From the NCBI GenBank assembly GCA_039819285.1, contig JBCBSH010000023.1, positions 1 to 31,521 of the forward strand: a stretch of DNA of 31,521 nt. Reading direction: 5' to 3'. This DNA is from JANQGH01 sp039819285 (GTDB lineage: Bacteria; Pseudomonadota; Alphaproteobacteria; DSM-16000; Inquilinaceae). The notes under the pieces were generated by a model that searched no databases, was not told the origin of the DNA, and saw nothing but the letters and a program-made list of their open reading frames with translations. A program made the position numbers and the translations under genes. Positions 24,872-31,521 of the stretch are shown here, piece by piece (position 1 is the stretch's first letter; each line of letters starts with the position of its first letter).

Positions 24872-25539
24872 CACGCGCCGGCGCCGAACGACAGGCGGTT
24901 GGGCCAAAAGCCAAGCGAAACGCCGAACGGTCCCGACGCGCCATCCTCGATGCAGCCCTGGTCGAATTCTCCGAATTTGGCCACGCAGGCGCCCGCATCG
25001 ACAACGTCGCCGAACGGGCAGGGGTCAGCAAGCCGCTGATCTACAGCTATTTCGGCGACAAGGAGGACCTTTACACCGCCGCCCTGCGTGAAGCCTATGT
25101 CCAGATCCGCGCCGGCGAGCGCACCTTGGACCTGCAAAGCAAGGACCCCGAAGCCGCCATCCGGGCGCTGGTCGGCTTCACGCTCGACCATTTCAGGTCC
25201 GCGCCCTGGTTCATCTCGATGCTGAATACCGAGAATCTGCGCGGCGGTACGGCGATCCGTCGAATCGAGGATGTCAGCGAGATCCAGTCCCCTTTGATTG
25301 AGGAGCTGCGCAAGGTCTTGCGGCGCGGTGCGGACGAGGGCGTCTTCCGCCCGGACGTCGATCCGATTGAGCTCTACATCACGATCGCGTCGCTTTTTTA
25401 CTTCCCGCTGTCCAATCGCCACACGCTAAGCACCGTTTTCGGCTGCGCGATCACCGACGCGTGGCTCGAACAAAGGCGGGTCGAGGCCGAGGAAATGGTC
25501 ATCCGGTTCCTGCGGCCGGAGCCGGATGGTCGAAGCTGA
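24868..25539 (+). CDS. TetR family transcriptional regulator of the tct operon
   Basis: A 223-residue TetR/AcrR-type repressor. The N-terminal helix-turn-helix is clear: RSRRAILDAALVEFSEFGHAGARIDNVAERAGVSKPLIYSYFGDKEDLYTAAL at about residues 21-73. The ligand domain follows and resembles the TetR_C groups that contain FTLDHFRSAPWFISMLNTENL. The GTG start at 24868 overlaps the tctA stop as GTGA, so it is cotranscribed with the transporter. The palindrome in front of tctC is its likely operator, which would make the operon autoregulated, with the transported acid or a derivative as inducer. Confidence 0.9.
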   Translation: MTRAGAERQAVGPKAKRNAERSRRAILDAALVEFSEFGHAGARIDNVAERAGVSKPLIYSYFGDKEDLYTAALREAYVQIRAGERTLDLQSKDPEAAIRALVGFTLDHFRSAPWFISMLNTENLRGGTAIRRIEDVSEIQSPLIEELRKVLRRGADEGVFRPDVDPIELYITIASLFYFPLSNRHTLSTVFGCAITDAWLEQRRVEAEEMVIRFLRPEPDGRS

Positions 25540-25540
25540 C

Positions 25541-25553
25541 GGGGCTCAGCCCC
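25541..25553. terminator. short hairpin between convergent tetR and ygfZ
   Basis: GGGGC (25541-25545) and GCCCC (25549-25553) flank the three bases that are the ygfZ stop codon on the minus strand. The genes converge with only six bases between them, so any terminator must be this compact. No T tract is present on either side. Confidence 0.3.
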
Positions 25554-26430
25554 TCTCCCAAACCGCTTGACGAGGCGTTACCTTGGTGGCGCCTGCCACG
25601 ATCGGCTCCTGCTGCTTCAATGCATCGAGCCGCAAAAGGGCCAGGCCGATCTCGCCAGCCGTGCTGCGCAGCCCGCCCACGACCCGGCCATTCTGCGTGA
25701 GGTCACTTCCTGCACTCGGTGTTGGACCATCCAGTTCGACCGGCACCAACCGTTTTTTCAGAAGCCCGCGATAGTGGACGCGCGCGGTCAACTCCTGGCC
25801 CATGTAGCACCCCTTGGTCCAGGAAATTCCATTCAACTGATCCAGCGTTGCCTCCAGAACGTTCGACTTCTCGCGCTCCAGATCACGGGGGCCGTCGGGC
25901 ACGCCCAGCGACAGGCGCAAATGGTCGTAGGTGTCGGCGTTACCGGCTGCAACGGCCAGACCATCGACAACGCCTTGCGCCGTGTCGGCGGCCAGCATCA
26001 ACCGCGCGCCTAAAGAAGGCGTGCGCGGGTCGACAAGGGCGTAGCCGCCTTCATACTCTGCCGTCGCGCCAGCCTCGGCGGGCAATCCGACGGTGTCCAG
26101 CGCCTCGTCGTCGATCAGCGCGACCACCGCCCACTGGTCGCTGACATCCTCGATCACGACCTTGGATCGCAGTTTGTACATCTTGAGTCGACGTAACAGG
26201 TCGGCCCGCAAATCCGCATCGCCGTCAAGATCGATCAGCAGCGCGTCCGGTGTCGCGACGATCAGGAAGTCGTGCAGAAACTTGCCCTGGGGTGTCAGAA
26301 AGACCGAATAGATCGAACGGTCGGGGCCGGCCAGCGCGACATCGTTGGTGGTCAGGCCTTGCAGGAACTCGACACGGTCCTCGCCGGACAGGCGCAGCAC
26401 ACTTCTTTGGAGAGGAATTGCGGTTGGCAT
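25546..26430 (-). CDS. ygfZ: YgfZ/GcvT-like folate-binding Fe-S assembly protein
   Basis: A 294-residue YgfZ (Iba57/CAF17) homologue. The diagnostic motif WTKGCYMGQELTARVHYRG, with the conserved Cys208, lies in the C-terminal third. The N-terminal FLQGLTTNDV and FLTPQGKFLHDFLI are the GcvT-fold hallmarks. These proteins use tetrahydrofolate and help maintain certain [4Fe-4S] enzymes. I chose the ATG at 26430, giving MPTAIPLQRSVLRLSGEDRVEFLQGL; an in-frame start at 26478 is less likely. It is divergent from the SRPBCC gene and convergent with tetR. Confidence 0.9.
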   Translation of the reverse strand: MPTAIPLQRSVLRLSGEDRVEFLQGLTTNDVALAGPDRSIYSVFLTPQGKFLHDFLIVATPDALLIDLDGDADLRADLLRRLKMYKLRSKVVIEDVSDQWAVVALIDDEALDTVGLPAEAGATAEYEGGYALVDPRTPSLGARLMLAADTAQGVVDGLAVAAGNADTYDHLRLSLGVPDGPRDLEREKSNVLEATLDQLNGISWTKGCYMGQELTARVHYRGLLKKRLVPVELDGPTPSAGSDLTQNGRVVGGLRSTAGEIGLALLRLDALKQQEPIVAGATKVTPRQAVWERG

Positions 26431-26524
26431 CGGGCGGCTTTGGCGGTTGCTGTCGGATAATTTCAGGTGGCGATTCAAAGGGGTTACGACAAGGGCGTTC
26501 CTCGACAGGCCCGCGAGGCAGCCG

Positions 26525-26538
26525 GCATGCTAGTATGC
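26525..26538. other. 14-bp near-palindrome upstream of the SRPBCC gene
   Basis: GCAT-G-CTAG-T-ATGC is symmetrical at 12 of 14 positions and lies 22 bases before the SRPBCC start, in the 130-base divergent gap with ygfZ. It contains the rare tetramer CTAG. It could be a repressor site or part of a promoter; no partner regulator is adjacent. Confidence 0.3.
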
Positions 26539-26560
26539 TTACTCCTGATTGGGGGCGACC

Positions 26561-26962
26561 ATGGTCAAGCCGATTGCGAAGTCGTATTTGCTGCCGTTTC
26601 CGGTTGAACGCGTTTATGAGGCCTGGACCGCATCCGACACGGTCATCCCTCCGGCCACGTCGATGGATATCGACCCCAGTGCCGGCGGCCATTACCGTCT
26701 GATTATGGACACGCCGGATTTTACAGCACGCAGCGAAGGCACCTTCTCCCGCGTCGTGCCGAACGAGCGGCTGACCTATAGTTGGGAGTGGAACTCCGAC
26801 GGCGAGGTAACCGAGATCGACGTCCGCTTCGCCCGCCATTCGGACGGCACCGCGCTCCAGCTCAGCCATTCCGGCTTCGCCAAGCAGGAGAGCAGAGACA
26901 TGCATGACGCGGGCTGGGACAGTTATGTCGACGGTCTCATCAAGTACCTCTCAGCCGGTTGA
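26561..26962 (+). CDS. SRPBCC/AHSA1-type domain protein
   Basis: A 133-residue START-like (Bet v1 fold) protein of the activator-of-Hsp90 homologue 1 group. The N-terminus IAKSYLLPFPVERVYEAWTASDTV and the central GGHYRLIMDTPDF.ARSEGTFSRVVPNERLTYSWEW, followed by the late LSHSGF and GWDSYVDGL, are typical. Bacterial members bind hydrophobic ligands in a central cavity; their roles vary and are mostly unknown. I chose the ATG at 26561 with GGGGG six bases upstream; a TTG at 26549 is in frame. The adenylate cyclase gene follows after 27 bases and may be cotranscribed. Confidence 0.88.
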   Translation: MVKPIAKSYLLPFPVERVYEAWTASDTVIPPATSMDIDPSAGGHYRLIMDTPDFTARSEGTFSRVVPNERLTYSWEWNSDGEVTEIDVRFARHSDGTALQLSHSGFAKQESRDMHDAGWDSYVDGLIKYLSAG

Positions 26963-26989
26963 TCTGACAGCGCCAAGAGACGCACAGCC

Positions 26990-28198
26990 GTGACCGACCG
27001 CCCATGGACGCCCATTCTCGGGCGGCATTTCATCGACGAGGCGCCGGCATCGGACACGCGCGGCGTCTCCGATGCCCTGTTCCGGCGCCTGCTGGCTGCC
27101 GATGTGCCTCTGCTGCGTGCCAACATCGCTCTGACCACTTTGCATCCCGAGTTTACCGGGTTCAGCTATCGTTGGACGCGCCAGACTGACGAAACGGTCG
27201 AGGTCGAGGGGCGGCGTATCATGGTCGAGCACGGGCTTTACGACCGTAGTCCCTACAGGCTGTTTTTCGAGGACGGCTATGCCGGCATCCGTCGCCGGCT
27301 TGAGCGGTCTGACGAGTTGAACGATCTTGGCGTGCTCGACGAGATGCGGGCGATGGGCGCCACGGATTATGTCGCCATGGCGACATCGGCCGGCATCATC
27401 GGCGGCGTCACCGCTACTTGGACGACGGACCGACCCGGTGGCTTTTCCACCGGCGAACTCGTGCTCATTGAGCGCGAGCTGACGGCGACGACCCAAACAC
27501 TCGAAAACCGAAATCTGCGCGAGACCACGGCCCATTTGCTCGATACCTATGTCGGGCCGCGCGCCGGTGCACGGATCCTGACCGGCGAGATCGCCCGCGG
27601 CAGCGGGGAAACGCTAGAGGCCGTCATCTGGCTGGTCGATCTGCGCGGCTATACGGCCCTTTCCGACCGGTTGCCGCGTGATCGCCTGATCGCGGTGCTG
27701 AACGCTTACTACGACAAGGTGATATCGCCGGTGCAGGCGCATGGGGGCGAGGTCATCAAGTTCATTGGTGACGGGGTGCTGGCGATCTTTCCGACCGATA
27801 TCGAGGGTGGCGCCCCGGCGGCCTGCGTGGCGGCCATGGCAGCCGCCGACGAGGCAGGGGCGGCAATCGACGCGTGGAACGAAGAGACGGGTGCGGACCA
27901 GGAGGATCTGGAGATCGGTATCGTCATGCATCTTGGCGATGTCAGCTTCGGCAATGTCGGTGCCGCGCGCCGGCTGGACTTCACGGTGATCGGCCCGGCC
28001 GTCAACTTGGCCAGCCGGCTGGAACGGCTCTGCTCCGAAATCGGCGATCGCGTGCTGGTCTCGGGTGCCATCGCAGAGCACGTACCCGAACAGGTCGAAC
28101 TGATCGGCGCGCGCAATCTGCGCGGACTGTCGCGGCCGCAGATGGTCTATCGGCGGCGGGTTGAGCCTCGCCCGCGGCATTCGGAAACAGAATCTTAG
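26990..28198 (+). CDS. class III adenylate cyclase with GAF-like N-terminal region
   Basis: A 402-residue soluble cyclase. The catalytic domain spans about residues 205-390. The metal-binding residues Asp217 (LVDLRGYT) and Asp261 (GDGVLAIF), the adenine-selecting Lys257 (EVIKFIGD) and Asp330 (RLDFTVIG), and the transition-state Asn339 and Arg343 (NLASRLE) are all present. It should therefore be active and specific for ATP. Residues 1-180 contain LFRRLLAADVPLLRANIALTTLHPEFTGFSYRW and GATDYVAMATSAGIIGGVTATW, a GAF-like sensory pattern seen in alphaproteobacterial cyclases. No membrane segment is present. The start is GTG at 26990. The input signal is unknown. Confidence 0.9.
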   Translation: MTDRPWTPILGRHFIDEAPASDTRGVSDALFRRLLAADVPLLRANIALTTLHPEFTGFSYRWTRQTDETVEVEGRRIMVEHGLYDRSPYRLFFEDGYAGIRRRLERSDELNDLGVLDEMRAMGATDYVAMATSAGIIGGVTATWTTDRPGGFSTGELVLIERELTATTQTLENRNLRETTAHLLDTYVGPRAGARILTGEIARGSGETLEAVIWLVDLRGYTALSDRLPRDRLIAVLNAYYDKVISPVQAHGGEVIKFIGDGVLAIFPTDIEGGAPAACVAAMAAADEAGAAIDAWNEETGADQEDLEIGIVMHLGDVSFGNVGAARRLDFTVIGPAVNLASRLERLCSEIGDRVLVSGAIAEHVPEQVELIGARNLRGLSRPQMVYRRRVEPRPRHSETES

Positions 28199-28286
28199 GC
28201 AATCCGCGACGGGTTTTCCGGCCACCCCCGTTGAAAGGGCTATCGGCATGGCGTGGAGCCGTGCTTGCCCCCAACGGAGTGGAATA

Positions 28287-28754
28287 ATGAAACGTTCTTT
28301 GATCTTAGCGACTTTGATCGGATCCGTGGCCGTCGGCGGTGTCGCCCTGGCCCAGGGCGATGGCGACCGCGACGGTCATCGTCACGGCCATCGCGGCTCC
28401 GCGGAAGATCGCGTGACAATGTTGATGGAGCGATTTGACACCAACGGCGACGGCCAGATCACGGTCGAGGAAATAGAGGCCTTGCGGACGGCCCGCTTCA
28501 ACGAGGCGGATACCAACAGCGACGGCGTGATCGACGAGGCCGAGTTTCAGGCCGCCGCCGAGGCGCGAGCCGCTGAGCGCATGGCCGAACGGGCAGCGGA
28601 AATGTTCGCCCGTATCGATCAAGACGGCGACGGCCAGCTTACCCAGGACGATCTGGGCGGCCGCGAAGGCAGGATGTTCGAGAATGCCGATGAAAACGGC
28701 GACGGTGTCCTGACTGAAGATGAACTGCTTAACGCACGCCCCCCTCGGCGGTAG
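28287..28754 (+). CDS. secreted EF-hand calcium-binding protein
   Basis: A 155-residue exported protein with four canonical EF-hand loops at residues 51-62, 75-86, 111-122 and 135-146 (DTNGDG, DTNSDG, DQDGDG, DENGDG). Residues 1-22 are a signal peptide ending VALAQ. A short His/Asp-rich stretch (DGDRDGHRHGHRG) lies just after it and could bind transition metals. The third loop ends in Asp instead of Glu at position 12. I chose the ATG at 28287 because it begins a good signal peptide and has GGAG upstream. It lies 74 bases upstream of the ECF sigma gene, in the same direction. Confidence 0.92.
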   Translation: MKRSLILATLIGSVAVGGVALAQGDGDRDGHRHGHRGSAEDRVTMLMERFDTNGDGQITVEEIEALRTARFNEADTNSDGVIDEAEFQAAAEARAAERMAERAAEMFARIDQDGDGQLTQDDLGGREGRMFENADENGDGVLTEDELLNARPPRR

Positions 28755-28768
28755 GCTGTCATCTTTGC

Positions 28769-28794
28769 GCGGGGGCGGCCTTGGCCGTCCCCGC
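28769..28794 (+). other. 12-bp GC-rich hairpin between EF-hand and sigma genes
   Basis: GGGGGCGGCC (28771-28780) pairs with GGCCGTCCCC (28783-28792), with one G-U pair, and two further pairs extend the stem to 28769-28794. It lies 14 bases after the EF-hand stop. No T tract follows, so it may partly terminate or protect the upstream message. Its loop contains the most upstream TTG of the sigma open frame, which argues against that codon as the start. Confidence 0.55.
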
Positions 28795-28828
28795 CATCCC
28801 TGGCGGAAGGCCACAGGCGAGGTCTGGA

Positions 28829-29395
28829 TTGGATCGACAGCCGTCCGACGACGTGCTGATGGGCCGGATCGCCACGGGCGATGCACCGGCCTTTCGCCTG
28901 TTGCTGGACCGGCATCTGGCGGCCGTGACGGCCTTTTGCTATCGCCAGTTGGGCGATCGGTCAGAGGCCGAAGACGCCGCGCAGGACACCTTCCTGAAGG
29001 TCTGGCAGGCGGCAGCGGGCTGGAAGCCAGAGGCCAAGCCGACGACCTGGATTTATCGCATTGCCGTCAATCAATGCATCGACCGGCATCGCAAACGGCG
29101 CCCGCAGACGGATCTGGATGCCGCCGCCGACGTGGCAAGCGCCGAGCCGAACCCGGAGCAGGCGGCAGCGCGGGCCGATCTGGACCGCAAGGTGCGCACT
29201 GCCATGGAGGCACTGCCGGAACGGCAAAGGCTGGCATTGGTGCTGTGCCACTATCAGGGTCTGAGCCAGGCCGAGGCTGCCGAGGTCCTGGGTACGGGGG
29301 TAGGGGCCGTCGAATCATTGTTGGGTCGCGCGCGACGCGAGTTGAAGAAGCTGCTGGCGGCTGATATTGCGCAGATGAAGGAGAAGGTCGCATGA
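28829..29395 (+). CDS. ECF-type RNA polymerase sigma factor
   Basis: A sigma factor of about 188 residues with only regions 2 and 4. Region 2 is at roughly residues 11-90 (AFRLLLDRHLAAVTAFCYRQLGDRSEAEDAAQDTFLKVWQ and TTWIYRIAVNQCIDRHRKRR). Region 4 is at 122-175 (LPERQRLALVLCHYQGLSQAEAAEVLGTGVGAVESLLGRARRELKKLL). The start is uncertain: I prefer TTG 28829 with GAGG six bases upstream. TTG 28781 lies in a hairpin, and ATG 28859 would cut into region 2. The downstream gene starts within its stop (ATGA), typical of a sigma/anti-sigma pair. Confidence 0.9.
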   Translation: MDRQPSDDVLMGRIATGDAPAFRLLLDRHLAAVTAFCYRQLGDRSEAEDAAQDTFLKVWQAAAGWKPEAKPTTWIYRIAVNQCIDRHRKRRPQTDLDAAADVASAEPNPEQAAARADLDRKVRTAMEALPERQRLALVLCHYQGLSQAEAAEVLGTGVGAVESLLGRARRELKKLLAADIAQMKEKVA

Positions 29396-29883
29396 ACGCG
29401 GATGGCAAGGATCGGACGGATACCGGCCCGGCCGGCGCGCCCGACGGACGCGGCGGCCATCGGATCGTTGACTGGCTGGACCGGTGGGGGGCTGATCTGG
29501 AGGCCTGGCCAGACCAGGCTGCCGCCGGCGAGGCGCGCCGAATGATCGACCGCGACCCCGTTGCGCAGGCCCATTGGGCCGAGGCCCGAGCGCTTGACGG
29601 CCTGTTGGACACGGCCGCCGTTCCTGAACCAAGCCCCGATTTGGCCGATAGGATCTTTGCCAAGGCTGTTGCCACACTGCCGCCGGACAATGTCGTATCG
29701 CTTGCAGGCACCAGCCGCCGGCGGCGGCTGGGGTGGCCGTCGGTCGCGCTGGCTGCGTCCCTGGTGATGGGGCTGGTGGTCGGTGTCGGTGTATCGCCGG
29801 ACACCTTCGACGGTTGGCTGGGTGGCACGACGGTCTATGCCGCCGACTATCTTGGCTTCGGTTCGGTGGAGGTTGTTGAATGA
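29392..29883 (+). CDS. single-pass membrane protein, probable anti-sigma factor
   Basis: A 163-residue protein with an N-terminal soluble part, one membrane segment at about residues 114-135 after a basic RRRRLGW, and a short C-terminal periplasmic tail. The motif DRWGADLEAWPDQAAAGEARRMIDRDPVAQAHWAEARALDGLLD is common in alphaproteobacterial proteins encoded next to ECF sigma genes. I see no zinc-binding HxxxCxxC motif, so it is not a ZAS-type anti-sigma factor. It overlaps both neighbours by four bases (ATGA), so the three form one translational unit. The anti-sigma role is inferred from position and topology. Confidence 0.75.
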   Translation: MNADGKDRTDTGPAGAPDGRGGHRIVDWLDRWGADLEAWPDQAAAGEARRMIDRDPVAQAHWAEARALDGLLDTAAVPEPSPDLADRIFAKAVATLPPDNVVSLAGTSRRRRLGWPSVALAASLVMGLVVGVGVSPDTFDGWLGGTTVYAADYLGFGSVEVVE

Positions 29884-30389
29884 CAGATCCGTCGGCGCCA
29901 ACTGAACGACCGGAAGAAAAGCCCCATCGACGGCGCCGCAAAGGGCGCTGGAAAACGATCGCCCTGGTTGCGTCGGTCGCGCTCAACCTGTTCATCGTCG
30001 CATTTGTCCTCGGTCAGGCGACCAGGGGCTATCTGGACGACGGCCGACGGCCCTTCGACCGGGGTTCCCCACGCGTGGACTGGGGGCAGGTCGTTGACCA
30101 TCTGCCTCTTGAGGCGCGTGACGAGGCCAGGACTATCGTGCGCGAAAGCGGCGAGCGGATGCGTGTCATCTTGCCCGACCTTCAGCGCGCGCGCGACGCT
30201 GCCGGGCGTGCGCTGCTGGCCGATCCTTACAACCAGGACGCGGCACGCGCCGCGTTCGCCGAGGTTCGGCAGTACACCGATCAGGTTCAGGAGGTTATCC
30301 AGGAAGGGCTGCTGCAGTTGGCGATCGAGTTGACGCCGGAAGAACGCCGCCGCCTCTTCGAGCGTCTGCCGCCGCCGGTTAGGCCTTAG
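29880..30389 (+). CDS. Spy/CnrX-like periplasmic sensor protein (metal-resistance fold)
   Basis: A 169-residue protein with a basic cytosolic N-terminus, a membrane anchor at about residues 25-46 and a helical periplasmic domain. It ends in the family motif ELTPEERRRLFERL seen in Spy, CpxP and CnrX-like heavy-metal sensors. In CnrX the sensor holds an anti-sigma factor until metal binds. Here the periplasmic part has a single His (74) and few Met residues, so the nickel/cobalt site of CnrX is absent and another signal is likely. It is the last gene of the sigma operon, coupled by ATGA to the anti-sigma candidate. Confidence 0.8.
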   Translation: MTDPSAPTERPEEKPHRRRRKGRWKTIALVASVALNLFIVAFVLGQATRGYLDDGRRPFDRGSPRVDWGQVVDHLPLEARDEARTIVRESGERMRVILPDLQRARDAAGRALLADPYNQDAARAAFAEVRQYTDQVQEVIQEGLLQLAIELTPEERRRLFERLPPPVRP

Positions 30390-30459
30390 AGCCTCCACGC
30401 ATCTTCCAGCTTGCGTTCGCGGCCTCGGCCCGGCATTCCTGAACGCGGGAGGCTATGCG

Positions 30460-31521
30460 ATGAAATTCCTGTTCCAGGTCATGCCGGCGCGCGCGGTCTT
30501 CGGCGTCGGCGAGATCGGCCGACTGGGCGACGAGATCGAGCGATTGGGCGCCAGTCGGGCCATGATTGCCTGCACGAAAGGGGCGACCGACCGGCTGGGG
30601 CCGCTGCAGCAGGCGCTGGGCGAGCGGCTGGTCGGCGTGTTCGACGGGGCCGAGCCGCATTGCCCGCAGCCGGTCGCCGAGGCAGCCTTGGAACGCTTCT
30701 CTGCCCTAGGGGCCGATGCCGTCGTGCCCTTTGGCGGTGGTTCGACGCTGGGCCTGGGTAAGGTGATCACGGTGCGCACGGGCCGGCCCATAGTCGCCGT
30801 CCCGACGACTTATTCGGGGTCTGAGATGACGCCGATTTACGGCATGAAGATCGGCCACGAAAAACGCACCTGGCGCGACGCGGCCGCCTTGCCGAAGACG
30901 GTGATCTACGATCCCGCGCTTACGATAGATCTGCCAGCAGGCCTGACCGCGACCACGGGCATGAACTGCCTCGCCCACGCGGTCGAGGCGCTTTACCCCA
31001 AGGAAGCCAATCCGATTGCCGCCGACTTGGCGGAACGCTGCATCGAGGCGCTTTCGATCGGGCTGCCTGGCAGTATCGAGCGGCCGGATGACCTCAAGGC
31101 GCGTGAGCACGCGCTTTATGGCGGCTTTCTCGGCGGTCTGCTGGTGACCATGGTCGGCATCGCGCTGCACCATCGCATCTGCCACGTGCTGGGCGGCCAT
31201 TTCGGCGTGCCCCACGGCGAATCGAACAGCGTCATCCTGCCCTATGTCGTCGCCTACAATGCGGCCGCGGCGCCGAAGGCGATAGATGCCATCAGACGAG
31301 CGCTCGGCGTCGAGGATGCCGCCGCCGGTATCTTCGACTTGGCCGGCCGCATCGGCGCGCCTCGAACCTTGCGCGAACTGGGAATGCCCGCCGACGGCCT
31401 CGCGCGCGCGGCGGAAGAGACAGTCGCGACACTTGCCTACAACCCGCGGACTGTATCAGCGCCGGAGATAGCCGAACTGCTGCAGGCGGCCCATGAGGGC
31501 CGCCCGCCGTCGGAGGGGATG
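30460..31521 (+). CDS. maleylacetate reductase-like iron-containing alcohol dehydrogenase (3' end beyond window)
   Basis: An open frame of 354 codons runs from the ATG at 30460 to the window edge without a stop, so at most a few codons should be missing for this family of about 355 residues. Features are FGGGSTLGLGKVI (nucleotide-binding turn), VPTTYSGSEMTPIYGMK, TTGMNCLAHAVEALYPKEANPIA and HHRICHVLGGHFGVPHGESNSVILPYV. These match the maleylacetate reductases, which reduce maleylacetate to 3-oxoadipate with NAD(P)H in aromatic breakdown. The ribosome binding site GGGAGG is close to the start. No ring-cleavage gene is visible in this window, so the substrate is not confirmed. Confidence 0.88.
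   Translation, partial: MKFLFQVMPARAVFGVGEIGRLGDEIERLGASRAMIACTKGATDRLGPLQQALGERLVGVFDGAEPHCPQPVAEAALERFSALGADAVVPFGGGSTLGLGKVITVRTGRPIVAVPTTYSGSEMTPIYGMKIGHEKRTWRDAAALPKTVIYDPALTIDLPAGLTATTGMNCLAHAVEALYPKEANPIAADLAERCIEALSIGLPGSIERPDDLKAREHALYGGFLGGLLVTMVGIALHHRICHVLGGHFGVPHGESNSVILPYVVAYNAAAAPKAIDAIRRALGVEDAAAGIFDLAGRIGAPRTLRELGMPADGLARAAEETVATLAYNPRTVSAPEIAELLQAAHEGRPPSEGM

Overview
This window is a stretch of GC-rich chromosome from an alphaproteobacterium, most likely a Rhodospirillales-like free-living lineage. The main lineage marker is a gene for the F1-ATPase inhibitor zeta subunit (DUF1476), which is essentially alphaproteobacterial. The compact purC-purS-purQ-purL block followed by bolA and grxD, and frequent GTG/TTG starts with 4-base stop/start overlaps, fit the same group. 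No transposase, integrase, phage gene, CRISPR array or plasmid function is visible.

Region 1 (about 70-9600, mostly minus strand) is housekeeping. Read in its own direction, the purine operon runs purC, purS, an AlkA-type DNA glycosylase, purQ, purL, bolA, grxD (monothiol CGFS glutaredoxin). purC has a plausible sigma-70 promoter and a structured leader. Divergent from it is the zeta inhibitor gene, which converges on purB. Then follow radC and map (overlapping) and sfsA.

Region 2 (9600-17900) is mixed. On the plus strand are a MoaB/CinA-type molybdopterin-binding-domain protein overlapping a MarC-family membrane protein, then tRNA-Leu(UAA). Next come a small secreted protein with a polyglycine tail (minus), an SDR oxidoreductase, a GNAT acetyltransferase, an AbrB-type duplicated membrane protein (minus), an alpha/beta hydrolase, a second SDR and a 14-TM DHA2-type MFS exporter.

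Region 3 (18000-25540) looks like a methylamine/one-carbon and organic-acid uptake module. A dimethylglycine/sarcosine dehydrogenase-like flavoprotein fused to a GcvT domain is followed by a betaine-homocysteine methyltransferase homologue with the three expected zinc cysteines. Next is a complete tripartite tricarboxylate transporter operon (tctC-tctB-tctA) ending in a TetR regulator. A 20-bp palindrome sits just after a TTGACA element in front of tctC and is probably the TetR operator.

Region 4 (25540-31521) holds a YgfZ/GcvT-like Fe-S protein (minus), an AHSA1/SRPBCC protein, a class III adenylate cyclase with a GAF-like N-terminus, and a four-gene envelope-signalling cassette. That cassette comprises a secreted four-EF-hand protein, an ECF sigma factor, a one-TM anti-sigma candidate and a Spy/CnrX-like membrane-anchored sensor. 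The window ends inside a maleylacetate reductase-like iron alcohol dehydrogenase gene that has no stop before the edge.

The two most system-like parts are the TetR-palindrome-controlled transporter beside the betaine/dimethylglycine genes, and the EF-hand/ECF sigma/anti-sigma/sensor cassette. Neither can be called new from sequence alone. No intergenic stretch exceeds 300 bases.
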